Source: Apiospora phragmitis (taxonomy: Eukaryota; Ascomycota; Sordariomycetes; Amphisphaeriales; Apiosporaceae). Taken from it: a stretch of 64,000 nucleotides of DNA. Positions 45,383 to 56,291 of the stretch are shown here, in pieces. A program made the translations under genes and the position numbers. The notes beneath the pieces were generated by a model. That model made no database searches. It worked only from the letters and a program-made list of their open reading frames with translations, and was not told the origin of the DNA. Location: assembly GCA_038363925.1 (NCBI GenBank), contig JAQQWL010000001.1, positions 2,480,001 to 2,544,000 on the forward strand. Reading direction: 5' to 3'. Every line of letters begins with the position of its first letter. Within the stretch, counting starts at the first letter, position 1.

Positions 45383-47051
45383 ACGAGACTGGGTATGTGG
45401 ACTGAATGACGCTGGGATTGGTATGGGACTTGAAGTTTCTGAGTGTGATACTGGTGTTGTGCTGATGGGAAAGAAGGAAAGTCGGAATCCATGGTGATAA
45501 AGGGAGGTCTATATACCTATGTTCTGGCATTGAATGCATCCCAGTTTCCCTTGTGGTCTTGCATCGGTGCGCTCGCTGCAATTCACTGCGACCACCGACG
45601 CGCAGATGAGGCGTCGAGTGAATGCAAGTGTTTATATACGAAAAAGCCCCCGCAAAGGGTGATGCAGACTGGCATGGCAAGTGAATACAGAATGGGGGTG
45701 GATGACAAGAGAAGCGTGAATGGATGCTCACTGCACGGGAGAGAGAATCCACGGGCAAATCAAGGGCTGAGTCACTACACTTGGACGACTGCGTAGGGGC
45801 TGACCGAGCCTTGGTACCCTTCACCTCACGATTTGTTGGCAGGGTCATGTATGATATATGCATGAAGCTATCCAGCTCTGGCCTGTGGGCATAGCCTGAT
45901 GCACAAGATATTAGGTGTATGAACATATATATCGCAGCGATACCTTTACTGCACTGTAATGTGTCAAAGCAAGGCCAGATCTGTTGTTTGCTCCACAAGC
46001 AGAAGCTGGAAAGGGCAACTGTCTGTAAGGAGTCGTCATCACCATGCTGTCGCAGTGTAGACAGGGGTCAGCCCCTGTTCCGGACCAGCGTGCTATGCTA
46101 GCTGTTCCTTTTGTGTATATATAGCACCTTAAGTGCCCTCACTTTCGTTACCTTCCTTCCTTCTAAGACAAAGCACTTTATGTATCATCAGTTGCCCTCG
46201 ATCGTGCAACACATGCACAACAGGAAATCACGTCTTGGGACGATTCTGGTGGCCAAGTCATGCATAGCTGCGACTGGGACGATTCTGGTGGCCAAGTCAT
46301 GCATAGCTGCGACTAGATGGTTGCATTCATGCAGCATGCGGACATCAATAGTCACGTTTGCGGCAGACGACTTTGGAGTTTCGTGAAGGTGGGTAACGTC
46401 AGTCATGCTTGTTTTTGTACCTGAAATTTCTTATATCCAATGCTTCTGCCAGTATTAATGCTTTACACTTGGATTTTATTGTGTCAAGTCCAATGATTAA
46501 TGTTCATGGCCGAGGTGCTGCTTGCCAGCAAAGCATGGCATGCGGTTGCGTGACGGTGATGCTATGGGGTGGCCATACCTGATGTTGGGAATGAACAATA
46601 GTTGGGTAGCCGTAAACTGTGTCAGGGGGTGATCCTTTGCTGGAGTTGGATCAGACTTGGGATAGAGCATCGTAATGATCTACCGTGAATTGCTCGAAAT
46701 GATTATGTAGGTGCTTATGTATACACAGTCCAGCATATTCCCTGACAATACTGGATTTACTCCACGAGGTGCACCAGACTCATTTCAGTGAGATTCAGGA
46801 TGTACAAACAACTCAACAGGACGAACATCACACATCAGTGGTGATGGTTGACTTTTCAAGATGATAGAATAAGTGCCTTCAAAGCCTCGCTTGCAATCTA
46901 ATTGACTTTTGCTATATACGCTCCAAGGAAATACCAAATCTAGTACTGTATCGAGAAGGAAATACGAATAACGCCCACACATAGCAAACACCAATTTTGA
47001 GTCTTCTCTTCCCGCGTCCCCCCACACTCCCTCCTGGCCCCTTTCTCTCCT
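45383..47051. other. Intergenic region with a 39-bp tandem duplication
   Basis: No supported gene. An exact 39-bp duplication lies at 46,237-46,275 and 46,276-46,314 (unit begins GGGACGATTCTGGTGGCCAA). The long minus ORF at 45,270-45,998 shows no family motif and covers the DPBB promoter. Confidence 0.6.
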
Positions 47052-48995
47052 TTACAACCGAATCGACTGCATCTTCATCGCCTCACTCTGCACCATCGGC
47101 CGGAACTCGGGCGACAGCCCCCTAAGCCCGCCGGCCGCCGTCACGAGCGCCGCCCCCGCCACCGCGTCCGTGTCGCACAGCGTGACCGAGTTGACCCCCG
47201 GCCGCGCGCCCGCCGCCGTGACCCAGTGCGCCCCCTCGGTCGGCACGCCCAGCGCGAACCGCCGCGGGTGCGCCCGGCCCTGGCAGTCGATCAGGTGGAA
47301 GGGGCTGTGCGTCACGTCGAGCCCGCCCGTCTCGTAGAGCCCGCCCACGACGTGCGGCCGGCACTGGCCCGTCTCCTGCAGCCGCGCCAGCAGCGCGTCT
47401 CCCGTGCGGCGCAGGTCCGGCTCCGGCAGGCGCGCCTCGATGAGCGCCGTGACGCGCACGGCGGATCCGGGCACCTCGGGCGACCGCGCGACCCAGGCGT
47501 CTTCGTGCTCCGAACCGCCAGGCACGACCTCGGGCGCGGGGCCCACCAGCGTCAGCACGCCCGCCTCCAGCAGCGCGATCATCTGCTCGATGCGCTCGCG
47601 CGGCGGGCCGATCGACAGGTAGCCGTTGAGCGGCGTGTACCAGCGGTCGAGGTGGTCGCGGCGCGAGTCGCCGGCGAGCCCGGCGTGGTCGACGATGAGG
47701 CGCACCTCGTTGCGGAGGTCGCGCAGCAGGTCCAAGGCGGCTTTCAGGGGGCCCGAGACGTTGCCCAGGGATGCGTGAGCCACGTCCTCGCGCAGGTAGC
47801 CGACGAGCCAGTCCTGCCACTCGGCGGCACTCTCGAATGTCTGCCCCGCGTGCGGGCGCCCGATGCGGTCCCACGACCAGCGCTGCTCTGGCGCCACGCC
47901 GAGTTCTTCGTCTAGGAGTTGCGCCTCCTCGGCGCTGTCCGACGGGACCGCGAGGAACCGCGCCCGGAAGTCGGTCCGCTTCAGCAGGGCCTCGTAGTAG
48001 ATCAGCTCGACCTCCTTGCGGATCAGGGGCCAGATCTCCTTCAGGAAGTCGGGCGGGTTGGTGCCCTCGCTGGCGCGGCGCCGGAACCCAGCGATAACCT
48101 CGTCCGTCATCAGAATCGAGTAGTGGCGCCCGAACGCGCCCTTCTCGTTGTCGCCGCGCGCCTGGTAGGGGATGCCGCGGCGCGAGCTCGCGTACATGCG
48201 CGGCTCGGCGCCCGAGACGAGGTAGCGCAAGCCGCCTCCCTCAGATGTGCGCTCGAAGCGCCCGCCGCGGCCCAGCGTCAGCAGCGCCATGTAGTCGAAG
48301 AAGCAGAGCCCGAGCCCGCGCAGGAAGACGGGCTCGCCGGCTTGGAGGGGCGCGAGGTTCACGTCGGCCGGGTTGGCGGGCGCGATGTACGTCAGTTTGT
48401 GTTGTTGCGCGTACGCGGCCAGCTGGAGCTGCTCTTGGTCCGGCGCCAGCGGCACATGGCCCTGGGCGAGGACGACGGCGGCCAGGCCCGTCAGCGTGGT
48501 CCCGTCCTCCAGACTGAGCGTCTGGAAGCCCTTGAGGCCGTCGTCGAGGCGGATGGCGCGCGTGGCGTGGACCTCGACGTGGAAGCTGGGCGGGGCCCGG
48601 TCGATGACGTCGTTGAAGACCCATTCCAGGTACTGCCCGTAAAGGGCGCGGGTAGGGTAGTCATCTGGGCCATATTCAGGGTGAGTGTCCTTCAGCCACT
48701 CGTATAGAGTCGGTCCAGGGCAGATTCGCGCCGCCGACTCGACGCTCTTGTCGGTGAACAGGGTGATCTGGGACGTCACGGTGTTCATCAACAGCTCTGA
48801 AGACTGGTCGGTGCGCCACACGTTGCCGGCTCCGGGGGGTGATGGGTCGATAATGTGGACGGTCAGGGCTTTGCCGGGGGTGATGAGGTCTGGTGCGTAG
48901 GCCACGAGGCGCTCGACAACGCTGGTCCCGCGAGGGCCGGCGCCTACGATGGCGATATGGGCATGGCCAGTGGAAGGGAAATTTGACACAGTCAT
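47052..48995 (-). CDS. FAD/NAD(P)-binding protein, bacterial-like flavoprotein
   Basis: A 647-residue intronless protein. The N-terminus is a Rossmann dinucleotide motif (HIAIVGAGPRGTSVVERLVA, residues 12-31), followed by VHIIDPSPPGAGNVWRTDQS, LLMNTVTSQITLFTD and YPTRALYGQYLEW. The pattern matches the NAD_binding_9 (FAD-NAD(P)-binding) family, which is common in actinobacteria and proteobacteria. Further conserved-looking parts are VVLAQGHVPL, GLGLCFFDYMALLTLGRGG, SSRRGIPYQARG, and a C-terminal GVPTEGAHWVTAAGARPGVN likely to contact the flavin. Lack of introns, very high GC and the bacterial look suggest an ancient transfer, but I cannot run a phylogeny. Reaction and substrate are unknown. 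The N-terminus has no targeting signal. Confidence 0.75.
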   Translation of the reverse strand: MTVSNFPSTGHAHIAIVGAGPRGTSVVERLVAYAPDLITPGKALTVHIIDPSPPGAGNVWRTDQSSELLMNTVTSQITLFTDKSVESAARICPGPTLYEWLKDTHPEYGPDDYPTRALYGQYLEWVFNDVIDRAPPSFHVEVHATRAIRLDDGLKGFQTLSLEDGTTLTGLAAVVLAQGHVPLAPDQEQLQLAAYAQQHKLTYIAPANPADVNLAPLQAGEPVFLRGLGLCFFDYMALLTLGRGGRFERTSEGGGLRYLVSGAEPRMYASSRRGIPYQARGDNEKGAFGRHYSILMTDEVIAGFRRRASEGTNPPDFLKEIWPLIRKEVELIYYEALLKRTDFRARFLAVPSDSAEEAQLLDEELGVAPEQRWSWDRIGRPHAGQTFESAAEWQDWLVGYLREDVAHASLGNVSGPLKAALDLLRDLRNEVRLIVDHAGLAGDSRRDHLDRWYTPLNGYLSIGPPRERIEQMIALLEAGVLTLVGPAPEVVPGGSEHEDAWVARSPEVPGSAVRVTALIEARLPEPDLRRTGDALLARLQETGQCRPHVVGGLYETGGLDVTHSPFHLIDCQGRAHPRRFALGVPTEGAHWVTAAGARPGVNSVTLCDTDAVAGAALVTAAGGLRGLSPEFRPMVQSEAMKMQSIRL

Positions 48996-51037
48996 GTTGT
49001 GAACTGGATGGGGTTTGGTGTTGCTGAGCTTTTTGAGAGTGTTGCTGAGCGTCTTCAGACTTGCCTGGGCGACTTGAGGGATGATGCTGGTGAGTTAGAT
49101 AGACGTGGAAAGCCTCCCCCTTATATATCCTCGTCATGACGGCTGCAAAGCATGTACTTTCTTAATCTGGTCGCTATCCCCTTGATTGCCAGGTACGCGT
49201 ATGAGAGTGGAGAAAATTGATACTTCACTTTATGCTGTTACCTGGGCGAGTCACAAGTCCTACTAGACGGCGTGAGCTTTCACCATTCGATGTTATATGA
49301 TGATCTGATTGATCTAGAAGCTAAATCCACTCTCGTAGGTGTGCTTGGCGATTGAGGGGATACAGCATCCCCTGAGAGGAGTGAGTGAAGCCCCTTGTGA
49401 AGGCGGCTAGACGCACGTGTCTGAGTCAAGCGCATGAAGGATCAACTCCTTCGACAGGATCGTCTCGAGAGGCCCCGCGAGAAGGTCCATCTCAAAGCAA
49501 CACCTCGTCTGTGCTGCTGTCAGCCCTGGCTGCATCATGCCATGCCCGGTGTTCTTGGAATCCGAGCCCCCAGATGGTAGCAGGCAACCTCGACTGGCGC
49601 CGAGCCGGGTTAGGCGCCGCTGACGTGCTCGCTCGGACAGAGACGTGATGGTGACACGCGGCCTGGTTCACAAAAGCTTTGCACCATAGCCAACTACCAT
49701 CTTCCAGATGCCGTATAGACGGAGCGTAGAGAGTCTGGCCTACGGTGTTTGGCCATTCACAACGAATTACACCGCATATTCCTAAGACATATGTATGTCC
49801 ACCAGGAGGCTCTGGGCCGGGAATGTATGACAGCAAGTCAATGTAAGCCACTACGGAAACCAAGAGCTTTGCAATACCGAAGCAGTTTGGCGAGCGGATG
49901 TGCCATATTCCAAGATTTACATGTCCATGTTTCAAAAAGAAAAAGAAAACTTTAAAAATTGGATAGCTGACAGGCAGGTTATATCGTAATAAGCACGAGG
50001 TGACATTGCATGTATGAGAGATTTTCCTAACGGACCGATCTAGGCTGGAGGCAGCGGCGTATAGTTGGCCTCGTGGTGGAACTTGGACTATACGGAGTGG
50101 GCGGAGTAGGTAGATCGAACGAACTAGTGGGTGAGTATTCGGATCGGGACCCGTAGCGGGATCTGGGGTCCCGACGGGGACTAGATGCCTGGGCAGCCTT
50201 GCCCAGCCTTGGCTGTAGTCATGCCAACGTTCGGCTATGAGAAAGCAGAAAGCAGACAGAAGAATAACGTAATTCGGTTGAAACCAAGGTCGACCAAGTG
50301 TTCGCGTCATGGTGTATTTAGTCTATTAGTCGTATTGGATCCCAACTGCTGCTATACGACCCGGCCGATACCTGTCACGTAATATAAACTGCTCCAGAGC
50401 TGCAGCCCAAAACCTTAACTGATTGTTTGCGACCTCCCAGAGCGCCTTGCGGCGGCACGGGTACGGTCCCCCTCCACCTTCAGATGGAGATTGGTCAAGC
50501 TTTTTGAGCCACATACGCAATGGGGGCGCACCCCTGGCAAGGATGATAAAGCTGGGAGGCGGAAGTCCACATATGGTGGGGGGACTCCATTGAGGCTCCA
50601 TCTGTTGGAAGAGCAGGTATTGGTAAACAGGCATTGGTCCCTTGCAGCTCATCGACGAAAAGTTCCATCGTGCGGTCTCGATCCGCTCGGCCGAGGAGAT
50701 GTTATAATGCAGGGGAGGTGGTGTAATCGAGACGGGATATCGTGTCGCAGAAGTTGCCAGAATATACTGACTCTCACACTTCCGCGGCCCGCGCCGCCTC
50801 CCGCGATCGCACGAAAAGAAGACGGGAGGATTCTTGATTTAAATCGTGTGCAGCGGGAATGGCCTTGGCGAAATGAAGGATAACCTGCAACCAGTTACTA
50901 CACACTACTTTTCTTCAAGCCTCTTATTCACTCTTCGCATATTCTTTCTCCCCCTTCAAGTTCAGCAGAAACGAAAGACCCACCCGGGATAGTTTGCCTC
51001 AACATATTCACTTGTTGCTCATCCACTAGTCATCATC
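48996..51037. other. 2-kb intergenic region
   Basis: Promoters of the flavoprotein (leftward) and the decarboxylase-like gene (rightward). The 272-codon minus ORF at 49,492-50,310 lacks any family motif and I do not accept it. The last 200 bp before 51,038 are C/T-rich as in fungal leaders. Confidence 0.5.
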
Positions 51038-51594
51038 ATGTCCACCAAACCTAAGTACGACGAACTGCACAAGCAGCTGTTTGAGGAAGGTGTGAAGGTG
51101 CGCCGCGCCGTCCTCGGCGACGAGTACGTCGACAAGGCCTTGCAGAATGCCACCCCCTTCACGATGCCGGGCCAGGAGCTCATCACCGAGTGGGCCTGGG
51201 GAACCGTCTGGCAGCGTCCAGGCCTGGACCGGAAGCAGCGCAGTCTCCTGAGTAAGTGGCAGCAGCGGCAGCAGCAGCAGCAACCCCAGCCCCATTCGGG
51301 TCTTGTCCTTCGACCTCGGACGCTATTCTCTCGTAATGCCAACGTTTTTTCTTTGCTTTTGCTGACCATCTGTAACTAGACATCGGCATCATCATTGCCC
51401 AGAAGGCGTGGCTCGAGCTGGCGCTGCACACGCGTGGCGCCATCAACAACGGGCTGACCGAGGTCGAGATCCGCGAGGCGGTCCTCCAGGCCACCGTCTA
51501 TTGTGGTACGCCTGCCGGCGTGGAGGCCATGATGGTCACGGAGAAGACGATCAATGAGATGATAGCCAAGGGGGAGTACAAGCGGCCGGCGTGA
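51038..51594 (+). CDS. Carboxymuconolactone decarboxylase-like protein
   Basis: Two exons, 51,038-51,251 and 51,380-51,594, 142 residues. The intron is 128 nt (donor GTAAGT, acceptor ACTAG) and joins [15 protein letters not shown]. The fold is the AhpD/CMD all-helical type. Family landmarks: [20 protein letters not shown] near the start, [18 protein letters not shown] and [12 protein letters not shown]. These are followed by [20 protein letters not shown] and [19 protein letters not shown]. In bacteria the enzyme converts 4-carboxymuconolactone in protocatechuate degradation. Fungal homologues have mixed or unknown roles, and no pathway neighbours are present here. Only one cysteine is visible in the CGTPAG region, so an AhpD-type CxxC peroxidase is unlikely. 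Confidence 0.88.
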
Positions 51595-52747
51595 GTCGCT
51601 GGGTCGTGGGTATGATGGCTGGGGAGAGGATGGGGACGAGATCTTCACGACCAACCCCGACATTCGTCGGAGTTGGGCAGGTTCATGGCCATGTAACATG
51701 ATTAAGCGGGGATTTATTAGGTAAATGAATATATGGCTGCGCGCCTCATAGGGAAATCCCTGCCGACTGCCGTGAGTCGTGACAACCAATAATCTTGGCA
51801 GCACATGCATGTCTGCCCTTGCGATTGCCCCGATCTGTTCTCGACAGGCTATAGGATTGGCTAAGTCCGCAAACTTTATTTAATTGCGTTGCAGCTTGCC
51901 TGGTATGTATTATCAAAGCGGGTAGAAACGGTGGAGGCTCTCCGCAATTGCCGCCTGGCCAATGGTGGGACGGATCGTGCGGCTATAGCGGCTTATACTA
52001 TCTTGGAGGGTTTAGTCTTATTCTTTTCCCATGCCAAGCCTATCGGGCGGCGGGGAGCTAAATATATCCATGCAGCATCGTAAAAAATTACCATGCGGGA
52101 AAGCGGGCTGTCGGCCCGCTGCAGATTCTTTCCAACTTCAACTCCACACGCAACGTGCAATAGATGGATGGCTGTCAGCACCGACGCGCGGCCCAAAATC
52201 ACACTGATCTACATATTTCGGTCACCACGCCGTGTCCGTGTCTGCCAACAAGGTCACAACCCCGTCGGTGGAACGGGTGCATCAAATAAAAATTCCACTA
52301 CGTTGCGGGAAGGATCATGAATCGTGCGCACCCTGTAAGGCTCTATGGAGCTGGACAATCCTTTCCTATGCTTGAGTAATGAACTCTCCACCAGGAAAAA
52401 CGCACGAGCGGGATACCCACCGGACCCTGAGATCCTGAGCCATTGCCGAGATCTCTCCAGCAGAGTGAGACCGAGGGCATCTCAGACTGATAACAAGATT
52501 ACTTTCGCTGTATCACCCATTCTTCCCTTTTCTACTAATGAGACCGCTATCCTCATGCCGGCGCCATGGATTAACCAGCTGGGCTACGAAAGAACGTGTA
52601 TCGTCAGCTAGCCAACGAAAAGTAAACGCAGCCCAAGTTGGAAACGATGATACCGAATCGGCGAGCATGTCTCCAAAAAAAATTAAAATTCCCTGTGAAT
52701 CCACGAGCTGCAACTATGATCTGACAGATCCATAGCAGCATCCCAGC
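51595..52747. other. Intergenic region
   Basis: 1.15 kb without a supported gene. Only short ORFs of no recognisable family. Confidence 0.5.
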
Positions 52748-53811
52748 TTACGAGAATGCCTGAATGCGTTGGTAGATGCTCGGCCAGTGCTGTTCGAATG
52801 TATTCATCAACTGCTTAAGCCGCCCACGTTCGTATCTCAACCAAAAGACGGTAGAGAGTGCCTTCAGGGCAAAGCCATTCCCGAGATGATGCCCCAAAGA
52901 GAAAGCATTGCTTAGTTTGTTGATACATAACCGGGAATATTAGAGAACGCGATGGCCCCGGCCGGCCTAGTTGCGGTACCATCATTTGGCATCGAACTAT
53001 CTGGTGGTGACGCCGGGGCAGTGGGTTTGGTTTTGATGACACCAGCACTAAAGAAACTCTAGGCAAACGATTTTCCTTGGTTAGCACATCAGTCGCAAGA
53101 CAGGGACGAGAAGGAGAAGGTTACAAACCGAAGCAGATGTAGCTGGTAGGAAGATCAGAGCCACTACTGCGAAGATGCGCATAGCAATCGCTTCGGTCCT
53201 CGAGGCCTTGGTCGGGGCCCATATGCTGGCATTAAGATCTTCGGCCTTCGCCTCACTCTGGTTTTGAAGATGCAGGAGTAGCTGGCAACCCTGAAGTTCA
53301 TGTCAGTTATGAACGCCTTTTGCCGGCATGGCTGTGAGATACGTACTATTGTCTTCTTCCTGCCAATGACTGTTGTAGCAGCTTAAGGTGCTTGATCAGT
53401 ATGCTGACTTCGTATTGGGGGCCTGTGGACTTTCAAGCAATCTTTCCAGGGAGTTGTCGTCATAAATCTTTAGCATATCCCGAATGGTGAAGTCGATTGA
53501 ACACCGGAACCATAGGCTCGGAACATCAGGTAGGAGAAGGGAATTTTGATGATTCGGGCGAAAATCCAGGCGTGACTTGAGCAAAAAGAATACCTCCTCA
53601 TCGTATTGCTCAATAGTAGACCTTGGCAGAACATTAATAGCAGGGTACGTTCGGAAGCCCCGGTAGGAGGCAAGAAGCTCTGGCGGAATTGTTCATTCCT
53701 AAATAAGTAATTACGTTTTCGGAACTTAGCAAAATTGCGTCGAACCTTTTCCAGTAACTGAATGACGAGAAGCTGGCTAAATATAGTGAGTGTGTTTAGT
53801 AAGGGTGCCAT
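52748..53811 (-). CDS. CorA-like membrane protein, multi-exon or decaying
   Basis: Minus-strand protein-like pieces in order: QLLEKVRRNFAKFRKRNYLF (about 53,700-53,760); TIEQYDEEVFFLLKSRLDFR and PDVPSLWFRCSIDFTIRDML (53,450-53,620); VSILIKHLKLLQQSLAGRRQ (53,347-53,422); LQNQSEAKAEDLNASIWAPT and AMRIFAVVALIFLPATSAS (53,129-53,290); SFFSAGVIK (from 53,058); and finally ALKALSTVFWLRYERGR to a stop at 52,748. The AMRxxAVVxLIFLPAT...FFSAG helix is the typical near-C-terminal segment of fungal CorA-like proteins. Introns with GTACGT and GTTTGT donors are visible, but phases do not all join, so exact exons are uncertain. The gene may be partly decayed. GC is lower than in neighbouring genes. Confidence 0.45.
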
Positions 53812-54164
53812 TACTCGCGCTCGGTCTCGTCCGTTCTTCCGTTAGCGTGCGTTAAAATGCGTATCAGACGAACGTTATCCTTATTTCGACGTCCGTACGG
53901 AGCTTGCCAGTGACGTCCACGATATCACCCGTAACGTCGATAACAACTTGAGTAGAAATACCTGGCTTGTAAGCCGGCTGCGATCGAGAAACAGCTATCC
54001 AGCTTACTCCAGGAAACCTAGCCTGAAGGTGGGCTAATAATTACCAGCAGTGACACCACTAAACCAGCACAAAGGAAATGAGATGAATAAAGGTTGACAT
54101 GATCAGGGTTGCCGCAAATCCAGGGCGGATTAAGAAGATGGCTCAGAAGAAGGCCAGTGATTGA
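53812..54164. other. Short intergenic region
   Basis: No gene recognised. It may contain a 5' exon of the CorA-like gene that I could not identify. Confidence 0.4.
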
Positions 54165-55019
54165 TCATCTACCCCCATCCTCACCCCCGTCCTCTTCGTC
54201 GCAACCTTCCACATAGAAGTCTGGAAACTCCTCATGCAATGTCGTCTTGACAGCTCGTAGACAGTCCTGCTTGCGAAAGGTCAACAGGTCGGGCCAGCCG
54301 TGCTGGCGATAGATTTGCTGGATCGCTGAAACCACGGCCGAGTCGTCGTTACGTACGGTATATATATCATATACTTCGAGCGGACCGATGGGCACGACGT
54401 TCAAGGCTAAGAACTGACCCCGGAGGATCTTGAAGAAGTCGGCTACGGCCCAGGCTGGGTGTTGAGCGCGCCACTCAGCCTCCCTTTCCGGCGCCCAGTC
54501 GGACGCGTCGTCCATTTCTGGCACCGGCGCCACCCAGTCTAGGTTGTTGGTGTTGTTATATATGATAGCATCCTCGCACTCGTACCAGTGCACGACGCCC
54601 CGCCAAGTATCCAGTAAGAACGCAGGCTCGCTCCGGCGGCCGTAGCTCAAGCTGATGACTTACGACGGGATGTCGTCGACGAGCTCCGGTGGCTCAGAGC
54701 ACTCGCGGAGGCTGCGGCCATCGTCGTCGTCGGGCGACGTCACCTGCGCAAGCTGCTGCCAGTCGGCGAAGCTGCACCCCGGTGCTGCTTCCGGGCCGAC
54801 ATCCTCGTTCCTGCGTATGTAGGGAAGATGGCGGAGCAGCGCCATCACCTCGTCTGTCTTGCCCATGGATCGCAGGTTGTCGATATATGGCCAGCCTTCC
54901 ACGGGCGGTTCTATCACTTCAGACTCGTCGAGGTACATCTTGGTAAGGAAGGTATAATAGTCGCGGACGTCCGAGATAGTCTTTTCCCGCGAATAACGGA
55001 TGTTGCTAAGCCCGGGCAT
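54165..55019 (-). pseudogene. Conserved-type hypothetical protein gene with premature stop
   Basis: Two ORFs are in the same frame, separated only by a TAA at 54,660-54,662 and a few sense codons. Read as one gene from the ATG at 55,019 (MPGLSNIRYSREKTISDVRD) they give about 284 residues. Features are WPYIDNLRSMGKTDEVMALL followed by RHLPYIRR, then PPELVDDIPS, the stop, VISLSYGRRSEPAFLLDTWR, and a C-terminal acidic tail (EEDGGEDGG). The layout resembles fungal hypothetical proteins related in outline to SMI1/KNR4-type folds, but I am not certain. The stop would be a sense CAA with one C-to-T change. Function unknown. Confidence 0.5.
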
Positions 55020-55109
55020 GTTGTGCTTTCTTCTGCCGCTAGCAGACGCCTGCCAGAGAAAAGACAGTACGATAATCGATGTGAATCTGGCAAAGATAGC
55101 TTTCGCCAA

Positions 55110-56291
55110 TATGGGGCAGAATGAAGAGACTAGGAACGAGCGGTGGGGAAGAGGTTTGTCTGAGGGGGAAGGAAGGGATGGGTAGAGCCAATGGCAGGAG
55201 TCCAGGAATTAACTGCAAAGGGATGGTTGGGTATTCATTACCTCTCACCATGTACATGTACAACTGACTCCGCCTCGTAGGTGGGGGGGTTCAAGTCCAT
55301 CTTGTGACTGACTTGACCGATGAAAACGGATTAGTGACGGTTTTGGCTAATGGAGTACGTTTTCTCATTTGAACACCGTCCCATGTATGTGTTCAAGAAG
55401 CTTTCCACTTAATCGTGCAAGTAGCTTACAGAACAAACCTACTACGGGAACTCAACCCGTAAAATAGTGGCAAATCCGTTGTGGCTGGACTTGATCTGAA
55501 ATCCATTTTCATACCGAAACTACCACAACACCACTTTCAGCTCACAACACCACTTTCGGCTCAGATATCTGACTTCCACTCTCACTGACCAGCCCACCAC
55601 CAATAACTAGAAGGCGCACAACGCACCTACTTAAAGCAGAACAACGGCACTTTCACACATGCGCGCGTGCCTGTAATCTGTAATCCCTAATGGCGTAGTT
55701 GTAAAAGTGTGAGACTGTAATTCTGTAATCGTAATACCTGTATCCGTAGAATCGTACTGAAAGACCTGGTGTTCGAGCCTCGTATGTGATAGCACATACA
55801 AAAGAGGCTCGAACAACAGGTAAGATTTTTCTTTTTTTCGAACCCCAGAATCCAAAAATCGAAGTCCGATTTGGTCCTGAAATCCGTTATGTGACGGATT
55901 CGTGAATTAAAGGGGGGATGCATCGGAAAGCTATTTCGGAGGTGAAAATGGACTTGGATGAAAGTCGACCTAATGATTTGAAAACGGATTTCAAGCCAAT
56001 TCCACCTTGTGTGGCTTGTGGATTTCAGTAGCGTACACAACCAAGGGATCGCATTCGTGCCAAAACGGTTTTGGCACTTGGTTTCCGTCACAGGACGGAC
56101 TTCCAACCAACCCTCCCCCCCCCCCTCCCCCTGATGCACTAAGGTACCGTACCCAGGTCACACCGAGTCGGGACCTACCCGAGCTACCAACACCTGCAAA
56201 ATTAAATTAAACGTTAGGCATGCAATTCTTAACTTAAAGCTTATCTACTAATAGGTCAGCATCTATCTGCCCTCGTAAGTATTTAATTTAC
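55110..56291. other. Intergenic region with a long hairpin
   Basis: 1.2 kb without a supported gene. It contains the inverted repeat at 55,764-55,821, a short duplication of ACAACACCACTTTC (about 55,526-55,557), and matching CGGTTTTGGC / GCCAAAACGG sequences near 55,336 and 56,058. Together these suggest a small non-autonomous element. A run of pyrimidines lies at 56,116-56,131. Confidence 0.5.
55764..55821. repeat. 58-bp near-perfect hairpin
   Basis: ACCTGGTGTTCGAGCCTC (55,764-55,781) pairs with GAGGCTCGAACAACAGGT (55,804-55,821) with one mismatch. Inside it TATGTG pairs with CACATA around a 4-base loop. This is a strong stem-loop. The GTTCGAGCC arm resembles a tRNA T-arm, but no tRNA fits. 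Confidence 0.7.

Noticed and set aside
45270..45998. 242-codon minus ORF upstream of the DPBB gene
   Set aside because: Covers the repeat-containing promoter and shows no conserved segment.
49492..50310. 272-codon minus ORF
   Set aside because: Long, but contains a poly-Phe stretch from an A/T run and no recognisable domain; probably chance.
55280..55310. tRNA-like sequence GGTTCAAGTCC
   Set aside because: Resembles a T-arm, but no acceptor, D-arm or anticodon arm can be folded around it.
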